Assembly (NCBI GenBank): GCA_051878085.1
Contig: JBJEJN010000027.1
Coordinates: forward strand, 1 to 64,000
Source: SFTH01 sp051878085
Lineage (GTDB): Bacteria; Bacillota; Clostridia; Christensenellales; Aristaeellaceae
DNA: 64,000 nucleotides
Reading direction: 5' to 3'
The position numbers and the translations under genes were made by a program. Shown in pieces: positions 52,494-60,843 of this stretch (position 1 is its first letter; each line of letters begins with the position of its first letter). The notes beneath the pieces are model-generated. The model had not been told where the DNA came from, did no database searches, and worked only from the letters and a program-made list of their open reading frames with translations.

Positions 52494-53006
52494 TCAGACG
52501 AGCTCGACAATCACCATCTCGGCAGCGTCGCCGCGACGGGGGCCCATCTTGACGATGCGGGTGTATCCGCCGCCCTGGCCCTTCTCCTCCGCGCGCTTCT
52601 TGTACTTCGGCGCGATTTCACGGAAGAGCTTCTCCACGACCTGATGCTTGACCTGCTTCTGACGCGCTTTGAAATCGTCACGATCCTCGTCCTTGTTCTG
52701 GACTGCGGGGATGTCGTACAGATAGCGCATCACGCGGCGGCGGGCAGCCAGGCGCTCGGGAGAGTCGTTGGTCACGGTGAGCTCAACGATCTGCTGCTTG
52801 TCGTTCTTGGTCTTCTTCGTCAGTTCGACGGTATTATCACACTGACGCATTGCGATGGTGATCAGATGCTCAGCCATGGACTGAACTTCCTTGCCACGTG
52901 CGAGAGTGGTTTCGATCTTTCCGTACCAGATCAGATTGGTGACCTGATTGCGAAGCATCGCCATTCTCTGGTCGGACGGACGGCCCAACTTGCGATGATT
53001 GGCCAT
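52494..53006 (-). CDS. rplQ: 50S ribosomal protein L17, long form
   Basis: 170 residues against about 113-130 in most bacteria. The N-terminus (H-R-K-L-G-R-P-S-D-Q-R-M-A-M-L-R-N) and C-terminus (G-G-Y-T-R-I-V-K-M-G-P-R-R-G-D-A-A) are standard. The extra length is internal, charged and Lys-rich, around 66-90 and 100-125. Binds 23S rRNA near the tunnel exit. Last gene of the ribosomal cluster. Confidence 0.97.
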   Translation of the reverse strand: MANHRKLGRPSDQRMAMLRNQVTNLIWYGKIETTLARGKEVQSMAEHLITIAMRQCDNTVELTKKTKNDKQQIVELTVTNDSPERLAARRRVMRYLYDIPAVQNKDEDRDDFKARQKQVKHQVVEKLFREIAPKYKKRAEEKGQGGGYTRIVKMGPRRGDAAEMVIVELV

Positions 53007-53047
53007 TGCTGGTTCCTCCCTTGATGCTCAATATCGGTATCCCGGCG

Positions 53048-54019
53048 TTATTCTTCGCTCGACTTGAGGGAAAGGCCCAGAGCGACGAGCTTCTGTTCCA
53101 CTTCCTCAAGCGACTTTTTGCCGAGGTTGCGCACCTTCATCATATCCTCCTGGTTGCGCTGCACGAGTTCGGCGACGGTATTGATGCCCGCGCGCTTCAG
53201 GCAGTTGAACGCGCGCACGGAAAGATCCAGCTCCTCGATGGTCATCTCGAGAACCTTCTCCTTCTTGTCGTCCTCCTGCTCGGTATAATCCACTCGCACA
53301 ACATTCACCGTCAGGTCGATGAAGAGGCGCATATTGTTGGTTAAGATCTGCGCGGCGGAAGCCAGGGCCTCCTTCGGCAGAATGCTACCGTTGGTCCACA
53401 CCTCGATGGTCAGCTTATCGTAGTCGGTAACCTGACCCACGCGGGTGTCCTCCACCGCGTAGCTCACTTTGCGAATCGGGGTAAAAATAGAATCGACCGG
53501 GATCACGCCGATCGGCATGCCGCCGATCTTGTTGCGTTCAATGGAAAGCTGCTTGTTGCGCTCCGCCGATACGTATCCCCTGCCACGCTCCAGCGTGATC
53601 TGCATCTGCAGATGCGCGCCTTCAGACAGCGTGGCAATGTGCAATTCGGGGTTGACAATCTCAACCTCGTCGTCAATCCTGATGTCGCCGGCCGTGACTT
53701 CGCAGGGGCCGTGGGCATCAATCGCCACGATTTTCGGATGCTCGGTAAAGAGCTTTGCAGAGAGAAGCTTGATGTTCAGAATCAGTTCTGCAACGTCTTC
53801 TTTCACACCGGGGACGGTCGAAAACTCATGCTGCACACCCTCGATTCGGACGCTGGTTGCTGCGACGCCCGGGAGCGAGTTCAAAAGCACGCGGCGCAGG
53901 GAATTGCCCAGCGTCTGACCGAAGCCGCGCTCCAGGGGATTCACAACGAACTTGCCATATCGGTTGTTTTCGCCGATCTCTACACGTTCGATTTTGGGTT
54001 TTTCGATTTGATCGATCAT
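53048..54019 (-). CDS. rpoA: RNA polymerase alpha subunit
   Basis: 323 residues. The N-terminal dimer domain (1-235) includes N-P-L-E-R-G-F-G-Q-T-L-G-N-S-L-R-R, and the C-terminal DNA- and activator-binding domain (about 255-320) includes L-D-L-S-V-R-A-F-N-C-L-K-R-A-G. Between rpsD and rplQ, the usual order. The 127 bases upstream to rpsD show no clear element. Confidence 0.97.
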   Translation of the reverse strand: MIDQIEKPKIERVEIGENNRYGKFVVNPLERGFGQTLGNSLRRVLLNSLPGVAATSVRIEGVQHEFSTVPGVKEDVAELILNIKLLSAKLFTEHPKIVAIDAHGPCEVTAGDIRIDDEVEIVNPELHIATLSEGAHLQMQITLERGRGYVSAERNKQLSIERNKIGGMPIGVIPVDSIFTPIRKVSYAVEDTRVGQVTDYDKLTIEVWTNGSILPKEALASAAQILTNNMRLFIDLTVNVVRVDYTEQEDDKKEKVLEMTIEELDLSVRAFNCLKRAGINTVAELVQRNQEDMMKVRNLGKKSLEEVEQKLVALGLSLKSSEE

Positions 54020-54146
54020 TCAGCGTTTCCTCCTCTCCTATCACGATCCAATTCGAGGATCGCTGCGCTTTATCGCCCGCACAGGCCTGCACAAAGATAC
54101 AAATCGAGCCACGAGCGACACTACCTGCGTTCCTAGGATGCGTAAA

Positions 54147-54773
54147 TTAACGGGAGTACAGCTCGACGATGAGGTTCTCCTGAATCGTCAGATCGATTTC
54201 TTCGCGCTTCGGCATTGCCTCTACGGTAGCCTTCAGGTTCGCGGCGTCGATGGTCAGCCAGCTGGGCATGACCTTGCCGGTGCCTTCGCGCAGACCCTTG
54301 AAGTACTCGTTTTCAGCGGTCTTTTCCTTGACGGTGATCACGTCGCCGGCCTTGACCAGATAGGAGGGAATGTCCACCTTCTTGCCGTTGACCAGGATGT
54401 GGCCGTGCATAACCAGCTGACGGGCCATGGGGCGGCTGCTGCCGAAACCAACGCGATAGACCACGTTGTCCAGGCGGCGCTCCAGCAGAACCAGCAGGTT
54501 CTCGCCGGTGATGCCCTTCTGACGGTCGGCTTCTTCAAAATAATGATGGAACTGGTTCTCCAGAACGCCATAAGCGCGCTTCGCCTTCTGCTTCTCACGC
54601 AGCTGCAGGCCGTACTCGCTCATCTTGCGCTGGCGCGCCTGACCATGCTCTCCAGGAGGGGTGGGACGCTTGCCAACGGTGCAATTCGGGCCATAGCATT
54701 TTTCGCCCTTCAAAAAGAGCTTGCAACCTTCACGACGGCAGAGGCGGCAAACGGAACCGGTATATCTTGCCAT
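54147..54773 (-). CDS. rpsD: 30S ribosomal protein S4, zinc-binding form
   Basis: 208 residues from the ATG at 54773; a longer frame only reads into the rpsK end. The N-terminus keeps the zinc cysteines C9, C12, C26 and C31 (C-R-L-C, then E-K-C-Y-G-P-N-C). The S4 RNA-binding domain has R-L-D-N-V-V-Y-R-V-G-F near 95-105. Early assembler of 16S rRNA, often autoregulatory in the alpha operon. Confidence 0.97.
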   Translation of the reverse strand: MARYTGSVCRLCRREGCKLFLKGEKCYGPNCTVGKRPTPPGEHGQARQRKMSEYGLQLREKQKAKRAYGVLENQFHHYFEEADRQKGITGENLLVLLERRLDNVVYRVGFGSSRPMARQLVMHGHILVNGKKVDIPSYLVKAGDVITVKEKTAENEYFKGLREGTGKVMPSWLTIDAANLKATVEAMPKREEIDLTIQENLIVELYSR

Positions 54774-54789
54774 TTGTTTGTACCTCCAA

Positions 54790-55188
54790 TTACACTCTTC
54801 TGCGCTTGGGCGGACGGCATCCATTGTGCGGGATCGGCGTCACGTCCTTGATCATGGTGACCTCGAGGCCAGCTGCCTGCAGGGAACGGATGGCTGCCTC
54901 ACGTCCGGAGCCGGGGCCCTTGACATAGACCTCGACGGTCTTCAGGCCATACTCCAGCGCCGCCTTTGCGGCGGTCTCAGCAGCGGACTGCGCTGCGAAC
55001 GGCGTGGACTTCTTGCTGCCGCGGAAACCGAGTCCGCCAGCGGAGGCCCAGCTCAGCGCGTTGCCGGCGGTGTCCGTGATGGTCACGATCGTATTGTTGA
55101 AAGAAGAGCGGATATGGGCTGCGCCACGCTCGACGAGCTTCTTCTCGCGGCGCTTGCGGGTAACCCTTTTCAGCTTCGGCTTTGCCAT
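54790..55188 (-). CDS. rpsK: 30S ribosomal protein S11
   Basis: 132 residues. G-A-A-H-I-R-S-S-F-N-N-T-I-V-T-I-T-D and the C-terminal N-G-C-R-P-P-K-R-R-R-V are diagnostic. Lies on the 30S platform near the mRNA exit. Sixteen bases before rpsD. Confidence 0.98.
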   Translation of the reverse strand: MAKPKLKRVTRKRREKKLVERGAAHIRSSFNNTIVTITDTAGNALSWASAGGLGFRGSKKSTPFAAQSAAETAAKAALEYGLKTVEVYVKGPGSGREAAIRSLQAAGLEVTMIKDVTPIPHNGCRPPKRRRV

Positions 55189-55210
55189 AGCAGATATTCC
55201 TCCCTAATGA

Positions 55211-55582
55211 TTACTTCTTTTTCTTACCGGCAGCCTGCTTCTTCGGGCCCTTGCGGGTGCGCGCGTTCTGCTTGGTATTCTGGCCACGCACGGGGAGACC
55301 ACGGCGGTGGCGCAGGCCACGATAGCAACCGATCTCCATCAGGCGCTTGATGTTCATGGAAACCTCACGGCGAAGGTCACCTTCAACCTTGAGGTGATGG
55401 TCGATGTAGTCACGCAGCTTACCGATATCTTCCTCGGTCAGATCCTTCACGCGCACATCGGGGTTGATGCCGGTGGCGGCGATGATCTCGTCTGCGGTAG
55501 TACGGCCGATGCCGTAGATATACGTCAGGGCGATTTCAATGCGTTTCTCCCTGGGAAGGTCGACACCCGAGATTCGTGCCAT
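55211..55582 (-). CDS. rpsM: 30S ribosomal protein S13
   Basis: 123 residues. A-R-I-S-G-V-D-L-P-R-E-K-R at the start, and R-H-R-R-G-L-P-V-R-G-Q-N-T-K near 92-105. It contacts P-site tRNA and the 50S subunit through its basic tail. First gene after an internal promoter with an approximately 165-base leader (the rest of 55583-55745). Confidence 0.98.
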   Translation of the reverse strand: MARISGVDLPREKRIEIALTYIYGIGRTTADEIIAATGINPDVRVKDLTEEDIGKLRDYIDHHLKVEGDLRREVSMNIKRLMEIGCYRGLRHRRGLPVRGQNTKQNARTRKGPKKQAAGKKKK

Positions 55583-55702
55583 GGGATGAATGCACCTCCA
55601 ACTTACTTACGCTTGTGGTGTTTGACGCTTGGCGATTCGTCAAACGGGTTATTTGAAAAGCTTCGGAAAACACACCGATTCCCTGCGCGCCATCAGCATT
55701 GA

Positions 55703-55746
55703 CGCCCAGGTTCGCGGCGCATCAGCCGCTCCGAAATCTATTCAGA
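55703..55746 (-). other. Leader RNA motif, copy B
   Basis: On the minus strand: TCTGAATAGAT, 6 bases, a 5-bp stem GCGGC/GCCGC with hexaloop, directly GAACC, one base, GGGCG. It starts at the expected transcript start of the rpsM promoter. A second copy lies at 55918-55973 with a different but still paired stem. Confidence 0.45.
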
Positions 55747-55753
55747 CTAAATG

Positions 55754-55783
55754 ATTATACCACAACCCAACGTAAAATTGCAA
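55754..55783 (-). promoter_or_regulatory. Internal promoter of rpsM-rpsK-rpsD-rpoA-rplQ
   Basis: Minus strand TTGCAA (55783-55778), 18 bases, TATAAT (55759-55754) preceded by TGG (extended -10). The 55784-55917 stretch upstream is AT-rich and otherwise empty. Confidence 0.82.
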
Positions 55784-55917
55784 TCCAAAGATTCGGATTT
55801 GCGTTAATTTACGCTGTTATCTTGTGTTATTTTTTGGATTTTATGCCAATACGCAAGAAATCTGAGCGTACAGTTTGCATCTTTCTTCTGCGATTGCAGC
55901 TTTTAATGCATCCTGTG

Positions 55918-55973
55918 CGCCCAGAGATGTGGTTCGCCGCGAGAGAACGCGGCCTTGAGCCCATCTATTCAGA
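55918..55973 (-). other. Leader RNA motif, copy A
   Basis: Begins right after the rpmJ stop: TCTGAATAGAT, 9 bases, 6-bp stem GCCGCG/CGCGGC with hexaloop, directly GAACC, 8 bases, GGGCG. Shares sequence blocks and shape with copy B at 55703-55746. Confidence 0.45.
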
Positions 55974-56087
55974 TCAGCCCTGCTTCTGCTTGTGCTTGGG
56001 GTTCTCGCAAATGATCATCACGCGACCCTTGCGCTTGATAACCTTGCACTTCTCGCAGATGGGTTTTACGGAAGGTCTTACTTTCAT
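55974..56087 (-). CDS. rpmJ: 50S ribosomal protein L36
   Basis: 37 residues beginning M-K-V-R-P-S-V-K-P-I-C and ending K-H-K-Q-K-Q-G. The zinc ligands C11, C14, C27 and H32 mark the zinc form. GGAGG lies upstream of the ATG. It follows infA by 28 bases. The ORF is under 40 residues and easily missed. Confidence 0.97.
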   Translation of the reverse strand: MKVRPSVKPICEKCKVIKRKGRVMIICENPKHKQKQG

Positions 56088-56115
56088 GATGTTGCCTCCT
56101 TCTTCATCCAATCGA

Positions 56116-56337
56116 TCAGTTCTTGCTGCGCCAGGTGATCCGACCGCGGGTCAGATCATAGGGCGAGAGCTCGATCGTTACCTTGTCGCCCGGATAGATG
56201 CGGATGTAGTTCATGCGCATCTTGCCGGAAACGTGCGCCAATATCTTGTGCCCGTTGGGCAGTTCTACCTCGAACATGGCGTTGGGATAAGATTCTGTGA
56301 CAACGCCTTCAACTTCAATAACATCGGACTTGGACAC
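56116..56337 (-). CDS. infA: Translation initiation factor IF-1
   Basis: 73 residues from the GTG at 56337 (GGGAGG 10 bases upstream), starting S-K-S-D-V-I-E-V-E-G as in other bacteria; an ATG at 56364 would add 9 residues and overlap the KOW gene. S1-like OB fold: F-E-V-E-L-P-N-G-H-K-I-L-A-H-V-S-G-K, then R-I-Y-P-G-D-K-V and D-L-T-R-G-R-I. It blocks the A site at initiation. Confidence 0.96.
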   Translation of the reverse strand: MSKSDVIEVEGVVTESYPNAMFEVELPNGHKILAHVSGKMRMNYIRIYPGDKVTIELSPYDLTRGRITWRSKN

Positions 56338-56339
56338 GC

Positions 56340-56612
56340 CTACTTTTCCTCCCTCTTCAGCCATGTGCGGACTTCATGATTCTCCACCGCCGCGCCCTCG
56401 CGCAGGCGGCTGCGCAGCTCCTCCACCACGACGCCCGTGGTCTTGAGATGCTTGCGACGCTTTTTCTTCAGATGATCCATCGTTCTCAGCCTGCCGTCGG
56501 CAAGCATTACGAAATCCTCATCCACTTCCTGAACGACGACAAAGCTTCGTCCCTCGTCCCGTCCCATCCTGGAAACGACGATTGCGCCAACCTCAATCGG
56601 GTATCTGTTCAT
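56340..56612 (-). CDS. KOW-domain RNA-binding protein
   Basis: 90 residues. A KOW motif at about 6-35 (V-G-A-I-V-V-S-R-M-G-R-D-E-G-R) is followed by a basic segment (H-L-K-K-K-R-R-K-H-L-K) and a charged tail. This small L14e-like protein is typical between map and infA in Clostridia; probably ribosome-associated. Overlaps map by 4 bases. Confidence 0.92.
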   Translation of the reverse strand: MNRYPIEVGAIVVSRMGRDEGRSFVVVQEVDEDFVMLADGRLRTMDHLKKKRRKHLKTTGVVVEELRSRLREGAAVENHEVRTWLKREEK

Positions 56613-57385
56613 CGCCGCACTTCCTCCGCAACCTTTTTGCCCGGATAGGAGAGCACCTCAGGCTCGCCGTCCGTGATCAGCACGGTGTGCTCGTAGTGGG
56701 AGCACAGGCTGTGATCCCGGGTCACGATGGTCCAGTCATTGTCCTCGCAATAGACCTTCCAGGTGCCCATCGAGATCATCGGCTCAATTGCGATGGTCAT
56801 TCCGCGCTGGAGCTTGACGCCCCGGCCGGGATTACCATAGTTGGGAACATTGGGATCTTCATGCATCTCCTGGCCGATGCCGTGGCCGCACAGGTCGCGG
56901 ATGACTCCGTAGCCGTGCTTTTCGGCATGCACCTGAATTGCATGGGAGAGGTCGCCCAGTCGGTTTCCCTCCCGGGCCATGTTTGCGCCGATCCAGAAGC
57001 ATTCTTCCGTAACGTCCACCAGCTTCTGCGCCATGGGAGTTCCCCCGCCGACCAGCACAGAAAAGGCGCTGTCCGACTGCCAGCCGTCCAGGATGACGCC
57101 GCAGTCGATGCTCAGAAGCTGCCCCTTGCGGAGCTTCCTTCTGTCTGCGAAACCATGTACCACCTGATCGTCTACTGAAGCACAGATTGAGAACGGAAAG
57201 CCCTCGTAGCCCTTGAAGGAGGGGATCGCGCCCGCGTCCCGGATCAGCTTTTCAGCCATCTGATCCAGGTGCAGGGTAGTCACGCCCGGCTCAATCTCCG
57301 CGCGAAGGGTCTCGAGCACGCTGTGCAGCAGCGCCCCGGCCTTGCGCATCTTCTCGATCTGTGACTCATTTTTAATCGTGATCAT
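56609..57385 (-). CDS. map: Methionine aminopeptidase, type I
   Basis: 258 residues from the ATG at 57385, matching the M-I-T-I-K-N start of the family. It removes N-terminal Met. Metal ligands: the D in S-I-D-C-G and in S-D-S-A-F (near 93 and 104), the H in G-H-G-I-G near 167, the E in A-I-E-P-M, and the E in Y-E-H-T-V. Four bases from adk. Confidence 0.97.
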   Translation of the reverse strand: MITIKNESQIEKMRKAGALLHSVLETLRAEIEPGVTTLHLDQMAEKLIRDAGAIPSFKGYEGFPFSICASVDDQVVHGFADRRKLRKGQLLSIDCGVILDGWQSDSAFSVLVGGGTPMAQKLVDVTEECFWIGANMAREGNRLGDLSHAIQVHAEKHGYGVIRDLCGHGIGQEMHEDPNVPNYGNPGRGVKLQRGMTIAIEPMISMGTWKVYCEDNDWTIVTRDHSLCSHYEHTVLITDGEPEVLSYPGKKVAEEVRR

Positions 57386-57389
57386 GCAG

Positions 57390-58010
57390 TCACTCCAGTG
57401 AAGAGAGGATGTTCTGGAACACGTCCTCAGGGCGGGCGTTTCCATCGATCCGCTTCAGCCTACCAAGACCAGCGTAATATCCGATCAGCGGCGCAGTCTG
57501 CTCATGGTAGACATTGAGCCGATTGGAAATCGTAGCGGGCTTGTCATCATCTCGCTGATAGAGCTCTCCGCCGCAAACCGGGCAGAGCTTCTCATCGGCG
57601 AGCTTGGAGATATGGAAGGTGCCGCTGCAGGTTGCGCAGACGCGGCGACCGGTCAGGCGGTCCACCAGCATCTCATCCGGCACTTCGATATCCACCACGG
57701 CGTCCGGCGCTGCGAACTTCTCCAGCGCTTCGGCCTGCTCCACAGTGCGCGGGAAGCCATCCAGCAGATAGCCGTTCTCGCAGTCCGGCATGGCAAGGCG
57801 CTCCTTGACCATAGCGATGACCACGCTGTCCGGCACCAGCTGTCCGGCGTCCATGTACCTCTTGGCCTCCAGGCCCGTGGGGGTCTGGTTCTTGATGGCG
57901 GAGCGGAACATATCGCCCGTGGAGATATGCGGGACCCGCAGGTGCGAGCTTACGCCCGTCGCCTGCGTGCCCTTGCCTGCTCCGGGAGGGCCTAAGAAAA
58001 TCAGTTTCAT
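57390..58010 (-). CDS. adk: Adenylate kinase
   Basis: 206 residues. It balances ATP, ADP and AMP. P-loop G-P-P-G-A-G-K-G-T near 7-15, AMP site and D-G-F-P-R-T near 85. The lid carries a four-cysteine zinc site (C-A-T-C and C-P-V-C), as in Gram-positives. Between secY and map. Confidence 0.97.
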   Translation of the reverse strand: MKLIFLGPPGAGKGTQATGVSSHLRVPHISTGDMFRSAIKNQTPTGLEAKRYMDAGQLVPDSVVIAMVKERLAMPDCENGYLLDGFPRTVEQAEALEKFAAPDAVVDIEVPDEMLVDRLTGRRVCATCSGTFHISKLADEKLCPVCGGELYQRDDDKPATISNRLNVYHEQTAPLIGYYAGLGRLKRIDGNARPEDVFQNILSSLE

Positions 58011-58028
58011 AGTCCTACCTCCGGGAGA

Positions 58029-59285
58029 TTAAAGGAATCCCTTGTAGTGACGCATCATCATCTCGCTCTCGAGCTGACGCATGGTCTCCATCGCAACGGA
58101 AACCGCGATCATCAGAGAGGAGGCTGCAAAGGTCAGCTGCACGCCGAAGATTGCGTAGATGATGGTGGGGATGACCGCCAGGATCGCAAGATAGATCGCG
58201 CCGAAGCAGGTGATGCGTCCGGAGATCTTCTTGATGAAATCGCTGGTGGGCTTGCCCTGGCGAATGCCGGGGATCATGCCGCCGTTGTTCTGGATATTCT
58301 TCGCAATTTCAACAGGGTTGAAGCTGATGGAAGAATAGAAGAACGTGAAGCCGAAGATCATCAGTGCGAAGATGATCTGGTAGGGCCAGGACATCATCTG
58401 CACGTGGGCGGACCACCAGAGGTTCGCCTTAGAGTTCGGGAAGAACGCCAGGATGGTCGCCGGGAACTGCATGATCGCGTTTGCGAAGATCAGCGGCAGA
58501 ACGCCGGAGGAGTTCAGCTTCAGCGGGATGTGCGTGGACTGACCGCCGTACATCTTGCGGCCAACCATGCGCTTGGCATACTGGATCGGGATGCGGCGCT
58601 CGCCCAGGTCCACGATCACGATGCCGACAACCAGGATGATGAAAACCAGCACGGAGGCGATCATGCCGCCAACGTTGCTCTCCACTGCGGAGCTGAACAG
58701 GCCGTACACACCGGTCTCCACACCACGGGCGATGTTGGAGATGATGCCGGCGAAGATCAGCAGGGAGATGCCGTTGCCGATGCCGTTCTCGGTGATGCGC
58801 TCACCGATCCACATGGCGATGGCGGTACCTGCGGACAGGCACATTGCGATGGTGATCAGGCCGAGGAACGCGTTGGTGGCGTTCGCCTTCAGGCCGACGG
58901 TCAGAGCGATTGCCTGCAGGAAGGCCAGGCCCAGGGTCACATAGCGGGTGATCTGCGCGATCTTCTTGCGGCCCTCTTCTCCCTCCTTCTGCATCTCTTC
59001 CAGCTTCGGGATCGCCACGCACAGCAGCTGCATGATAATGCTCGCATTGATGTACGGGGTGATGCCCATCGCCATGACGGTGTACTGGGAGAGGTTGGAG
59101 CCGGTCATCGAATTGATGAAGCCCAGCAGAGAGACCTTCTCGAGTGCGGTTGCGATATAGGATGCATCGACGCCGGGAACCGGCACGAAGCACAGCAGAC
59201 GATAGATCAGCAGCATTCCGATGGTGTACAGAATCTTCTTGCGGATCTCAACGACCTTCCATGCGTTCTTCAAGGTTTCGCGCAT
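58029..59285 (-). CDS. secY: Protein translocase subunit SecY
   Basis: 418 residues with 10 membrane helices. V-P-V-P-G-V-D, G-I-T-P-Y-I-N-A-S-I-I-M-Q-L-L, G-N-G-I-S-L-L-I-F-A-G-I, and R-I-P-I-Q-Y-A are diagnostic. The protein-conducting channel; a partner of SecA and SecE. Two bases from rplO. Confidence 0.98.
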   Translation of the reverse strand: MRETLKNAWKVVEIRKKILYTIGMLLIYRLLCFVPVPGVDASYIATALEKVSLLGFINSMTGSNLSQYTVMAMGITPYINASIIMQLLCVAIPKLEEMQKEGEEGRKKIAQITRYVTLGLAFLQAIALTVGLKANATNAFLGLITIAMCLSAGTAIAMWIGERITENGIGNGISLLIFAGIISNIARGVETGVYGLFSSAVESNVGGMIASVLVFIILVVGIVIVDLGERRIPIQYAKRMVGRKMYGGQSTHIPLKLNSSGVLPLIFANAIMQFPATILAFFPNSKANLWWSAHVQMMSWPYQIIFALMIFGFTFFYSSISFNPVEIAKNIQNNGGMIPGIRQGKPTSDFIKKISGRITCFGAIYLAILAVIPTIIYAIFGVQLTFAASSLMIAVSVAMETMRQLESEMMMRHYKGFL

Positions 59286-59286
59286 G

Positions 59287-59727
59287 TCAGATCACCTCTG
59301 CTTTCCCGCCTGCCGCCTCGATCTTCTCCTTCGCGGATGCAGTGAACTTGTTCGCCTGCACCGTGAGCTTCTTGGTCAGTTCGCCGTTGCCCATGATCTT
59401 CACGCCATCCTCAATCTTCTTGATGATGCCCATTTCGATCAGCTCAACGGGGGAAACAACCTGGCCGTCCTCGAAGACTTCGAGGCGATCCACGTTGATG
59501 GCCACGTATTCCGTGCGCCACTTGTTGGTGAAGCCGCGCTTCGGAAGACGCATGGTCAGGGGCATCTGGCCGCCCTCGAATCCGGGACGCTTGCCGCCGC
59601 CGGAGCGGGCCTTTGCACCCTTGTGACCCTTACCAGAGGTCTTGCCCAGGCCGGAACCAGTGCCGCGACCGAGACGCTTCGGAGCGGTGGTCGCTCCCAC
59701 AGCGGGTTTCAAATCATGCAGTTTCAT
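59287..59727 (-). CDS. rplO: 50S ribosomal protein L15
   Basis: 146 residues: M-K-L-H-D-L-K-P-A, the basic glycine-rich start (R-L-G-R-G-T-G-S-G-L-G-K-T) and G-F-E-G-G-Q-M-P-L. Late assembly protein of 23S rRNA. Confidence 0.98.
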   Translation of the reverse strand: MKLHDLKPAVGATTAPKRLGRGTGSGLGKTSGKGHKGAKARSGGGKRPGFEGGQMPLTMRLPKRGFTNKWRTEYVAINVDRLEVFEDGQVVSPVELIEMGIIKKIEDGVKIMGNGELTKKLTVQANKFTASAKEKIEAAGGKAEVI

Positions 59728-59741
59728 GTTTCTCGGCCTCC

Positions 59742-59924
59742 TTAGTCCTGAATCTCTTCGACCTTGACCATGTGCTTGACCTTGAAGATCATGCCGCGAA
59801 CCGCTGCATTGTCTTCCTTCACGACGCTGTGGCCGATCTTGTGAAGACCCAGCGCCTCGATGGTTGCGATCTGGTCCTTCAGGCAGGCGATGGTGGATTT
59901 GGTCTGCGTAATTTTAAGCTTCAT
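59742..59924 (-). CDS. rpmD: 50S ribosomal protein L30
   Basis: 60 residues: L-K-I-T-Q-T-K-S-T-I-A, then L-G-L-H-K-I-G-H-S-V-V and V-R-G-M-I-F-K-V-K-H-M-V. Between rpsE and rplO. Confidence 0.97.
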   Translation of the reverse strand: MKLKITQTKSTIACLKDQIATIEALGLHKIGHSVVKEDNAAVRGMIFKVKHMVKVEEIQD

Positions 59925-59938
59925 GTGCGTATCCTCCC

Positions 59939-60436
59939 TTAACCGAGCAGCTCTTCGACGGTCTTGCCGCGCAGCTTAGCAACCTGTTCGGCGGAACGCA
60001 TCTGGCTGAGTCCTTCAAGGGTCGCCCGAACAACGTTGATCTTGTTGTTGGAGCCGATGGACTTGGTGACGATGTTCTTGATGCCGCAGGCCTCGAGAAC
60101 GTCACGCACCGGGCCGCCGGCGATGACGCCTGTACCTTCCGGAGCGGGCATCATCTTGACGCGGGCGGTGCCGAACACACCGACGACCTCGTGGGGGATG
60201 GTGGTGCCGTTGAGCGGGACGGTGATCATCTGCTTCTTGGCATCCTCGGTTCCCTTGCGGATTGCTTCGGGAATTTCAACTGCCTTGCCCATGCCGCAGC
60301 CGACGCGACCCTTCTCGTCGCCGACGACCATCAGCGCGGAGAATCGCATGTTGCGGCCGCCCTTGACGGTCTTGGATACGCGATTCACTGCAACCAGTTT
60401 CTCTTTGAATTCGCTAACTTGCTCATTGCGCTGCAT
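59939..60436 (-). CDS. rpsE: 30S ribosomal protein S5
   Basis: 165 residues from the ATG at 60436; GGAGG is 11 bases upstream of it but only 2 from an ATG at 60445, so the start is uncertain by three codons. V-N-R-V-S-K-T-V-K-G-G-R, G-C-G-M-G-K-A-V-E-I-P, and P-A-P-E-G-T-G-V-I-A-G-G are diagnostic. It acts in decoding accuracy and the mRNA entry helicase. Confidence 0.97.
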   Translation of the reverse strand: MQRNEQVSEFKEKLVAVNRVSKTVKGGRNMRFSALMVVGDEKGRVGCGMGKAVEIPEAIRKGTEDAKKQMITVPLNGTTIPHEVVGVFGTARVKMMPAPEGTGVIAGGPVRDVLEACGIKNIVTKSIGSNNKINVVRATLEGLSQMRSAEQVAKLRGKTVEELLG

Positions 60437-60456
60437 TGCGTTCATATCCTCCTTTA

Positions 60457-60825
60457 TTAGAAGTCCAGACCGCCTTCGCGAGCGCCAGCTGCCAGCTCGG
60501 CTACGCGACCGGTGTAGATGTAGCCACCGCGATCAAAGACCACAGTCTTGATGCCTGCTGCGATGGCGCGTTCTGCCACGACCTTGCCCACGATCTTCGC
60601 GGCGCCCTTCTTGTCGGCCTCTGCAACCTGAGAAGCGATCTCCTTCTCTACGGTAGAAGCGGCTGCCAGGGTGTTGCCCGCCAGATCATCGATGATCTGA
60701 GCATAGATGTGCTTGTTGCTGCGATATACGCACAGGCGCGGACGAGCGGGCGTCCCGCTGATTTTTCTGCGTACACGCTCATGACGGATCTTACGAATTT
60801 CGTTGCGATCACGCTTACTAAACAT
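60457..60825 (-). CDS. rplR: 50S ribosomal protein L18
   Basis: 122 residues: R-I-S/K-I-S-G-T-P-A-R-P-R-L-C-V-Y-R-S-N-K-H-I-Y-A-Q in pieces, and F-D-R-G-G-Y-I-Y-T-G-R-V near the end. Binds 5S rRNA. Confidence 0.98.
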   Translation of the reverse strand: MFSKRDRNEIRKIRHERVRRKISGTPARPRLCVYRSNKHIYAQIIDDLAGNTLAAASTVEKEIASQVAEADKKGAAKIVGKVVAERAIAAGIKTVVFDRGGYIYTGRVAELAAGAREGGLDF

Positions 60826-60843
60826 TTGCGGTTACCTCCCTCT

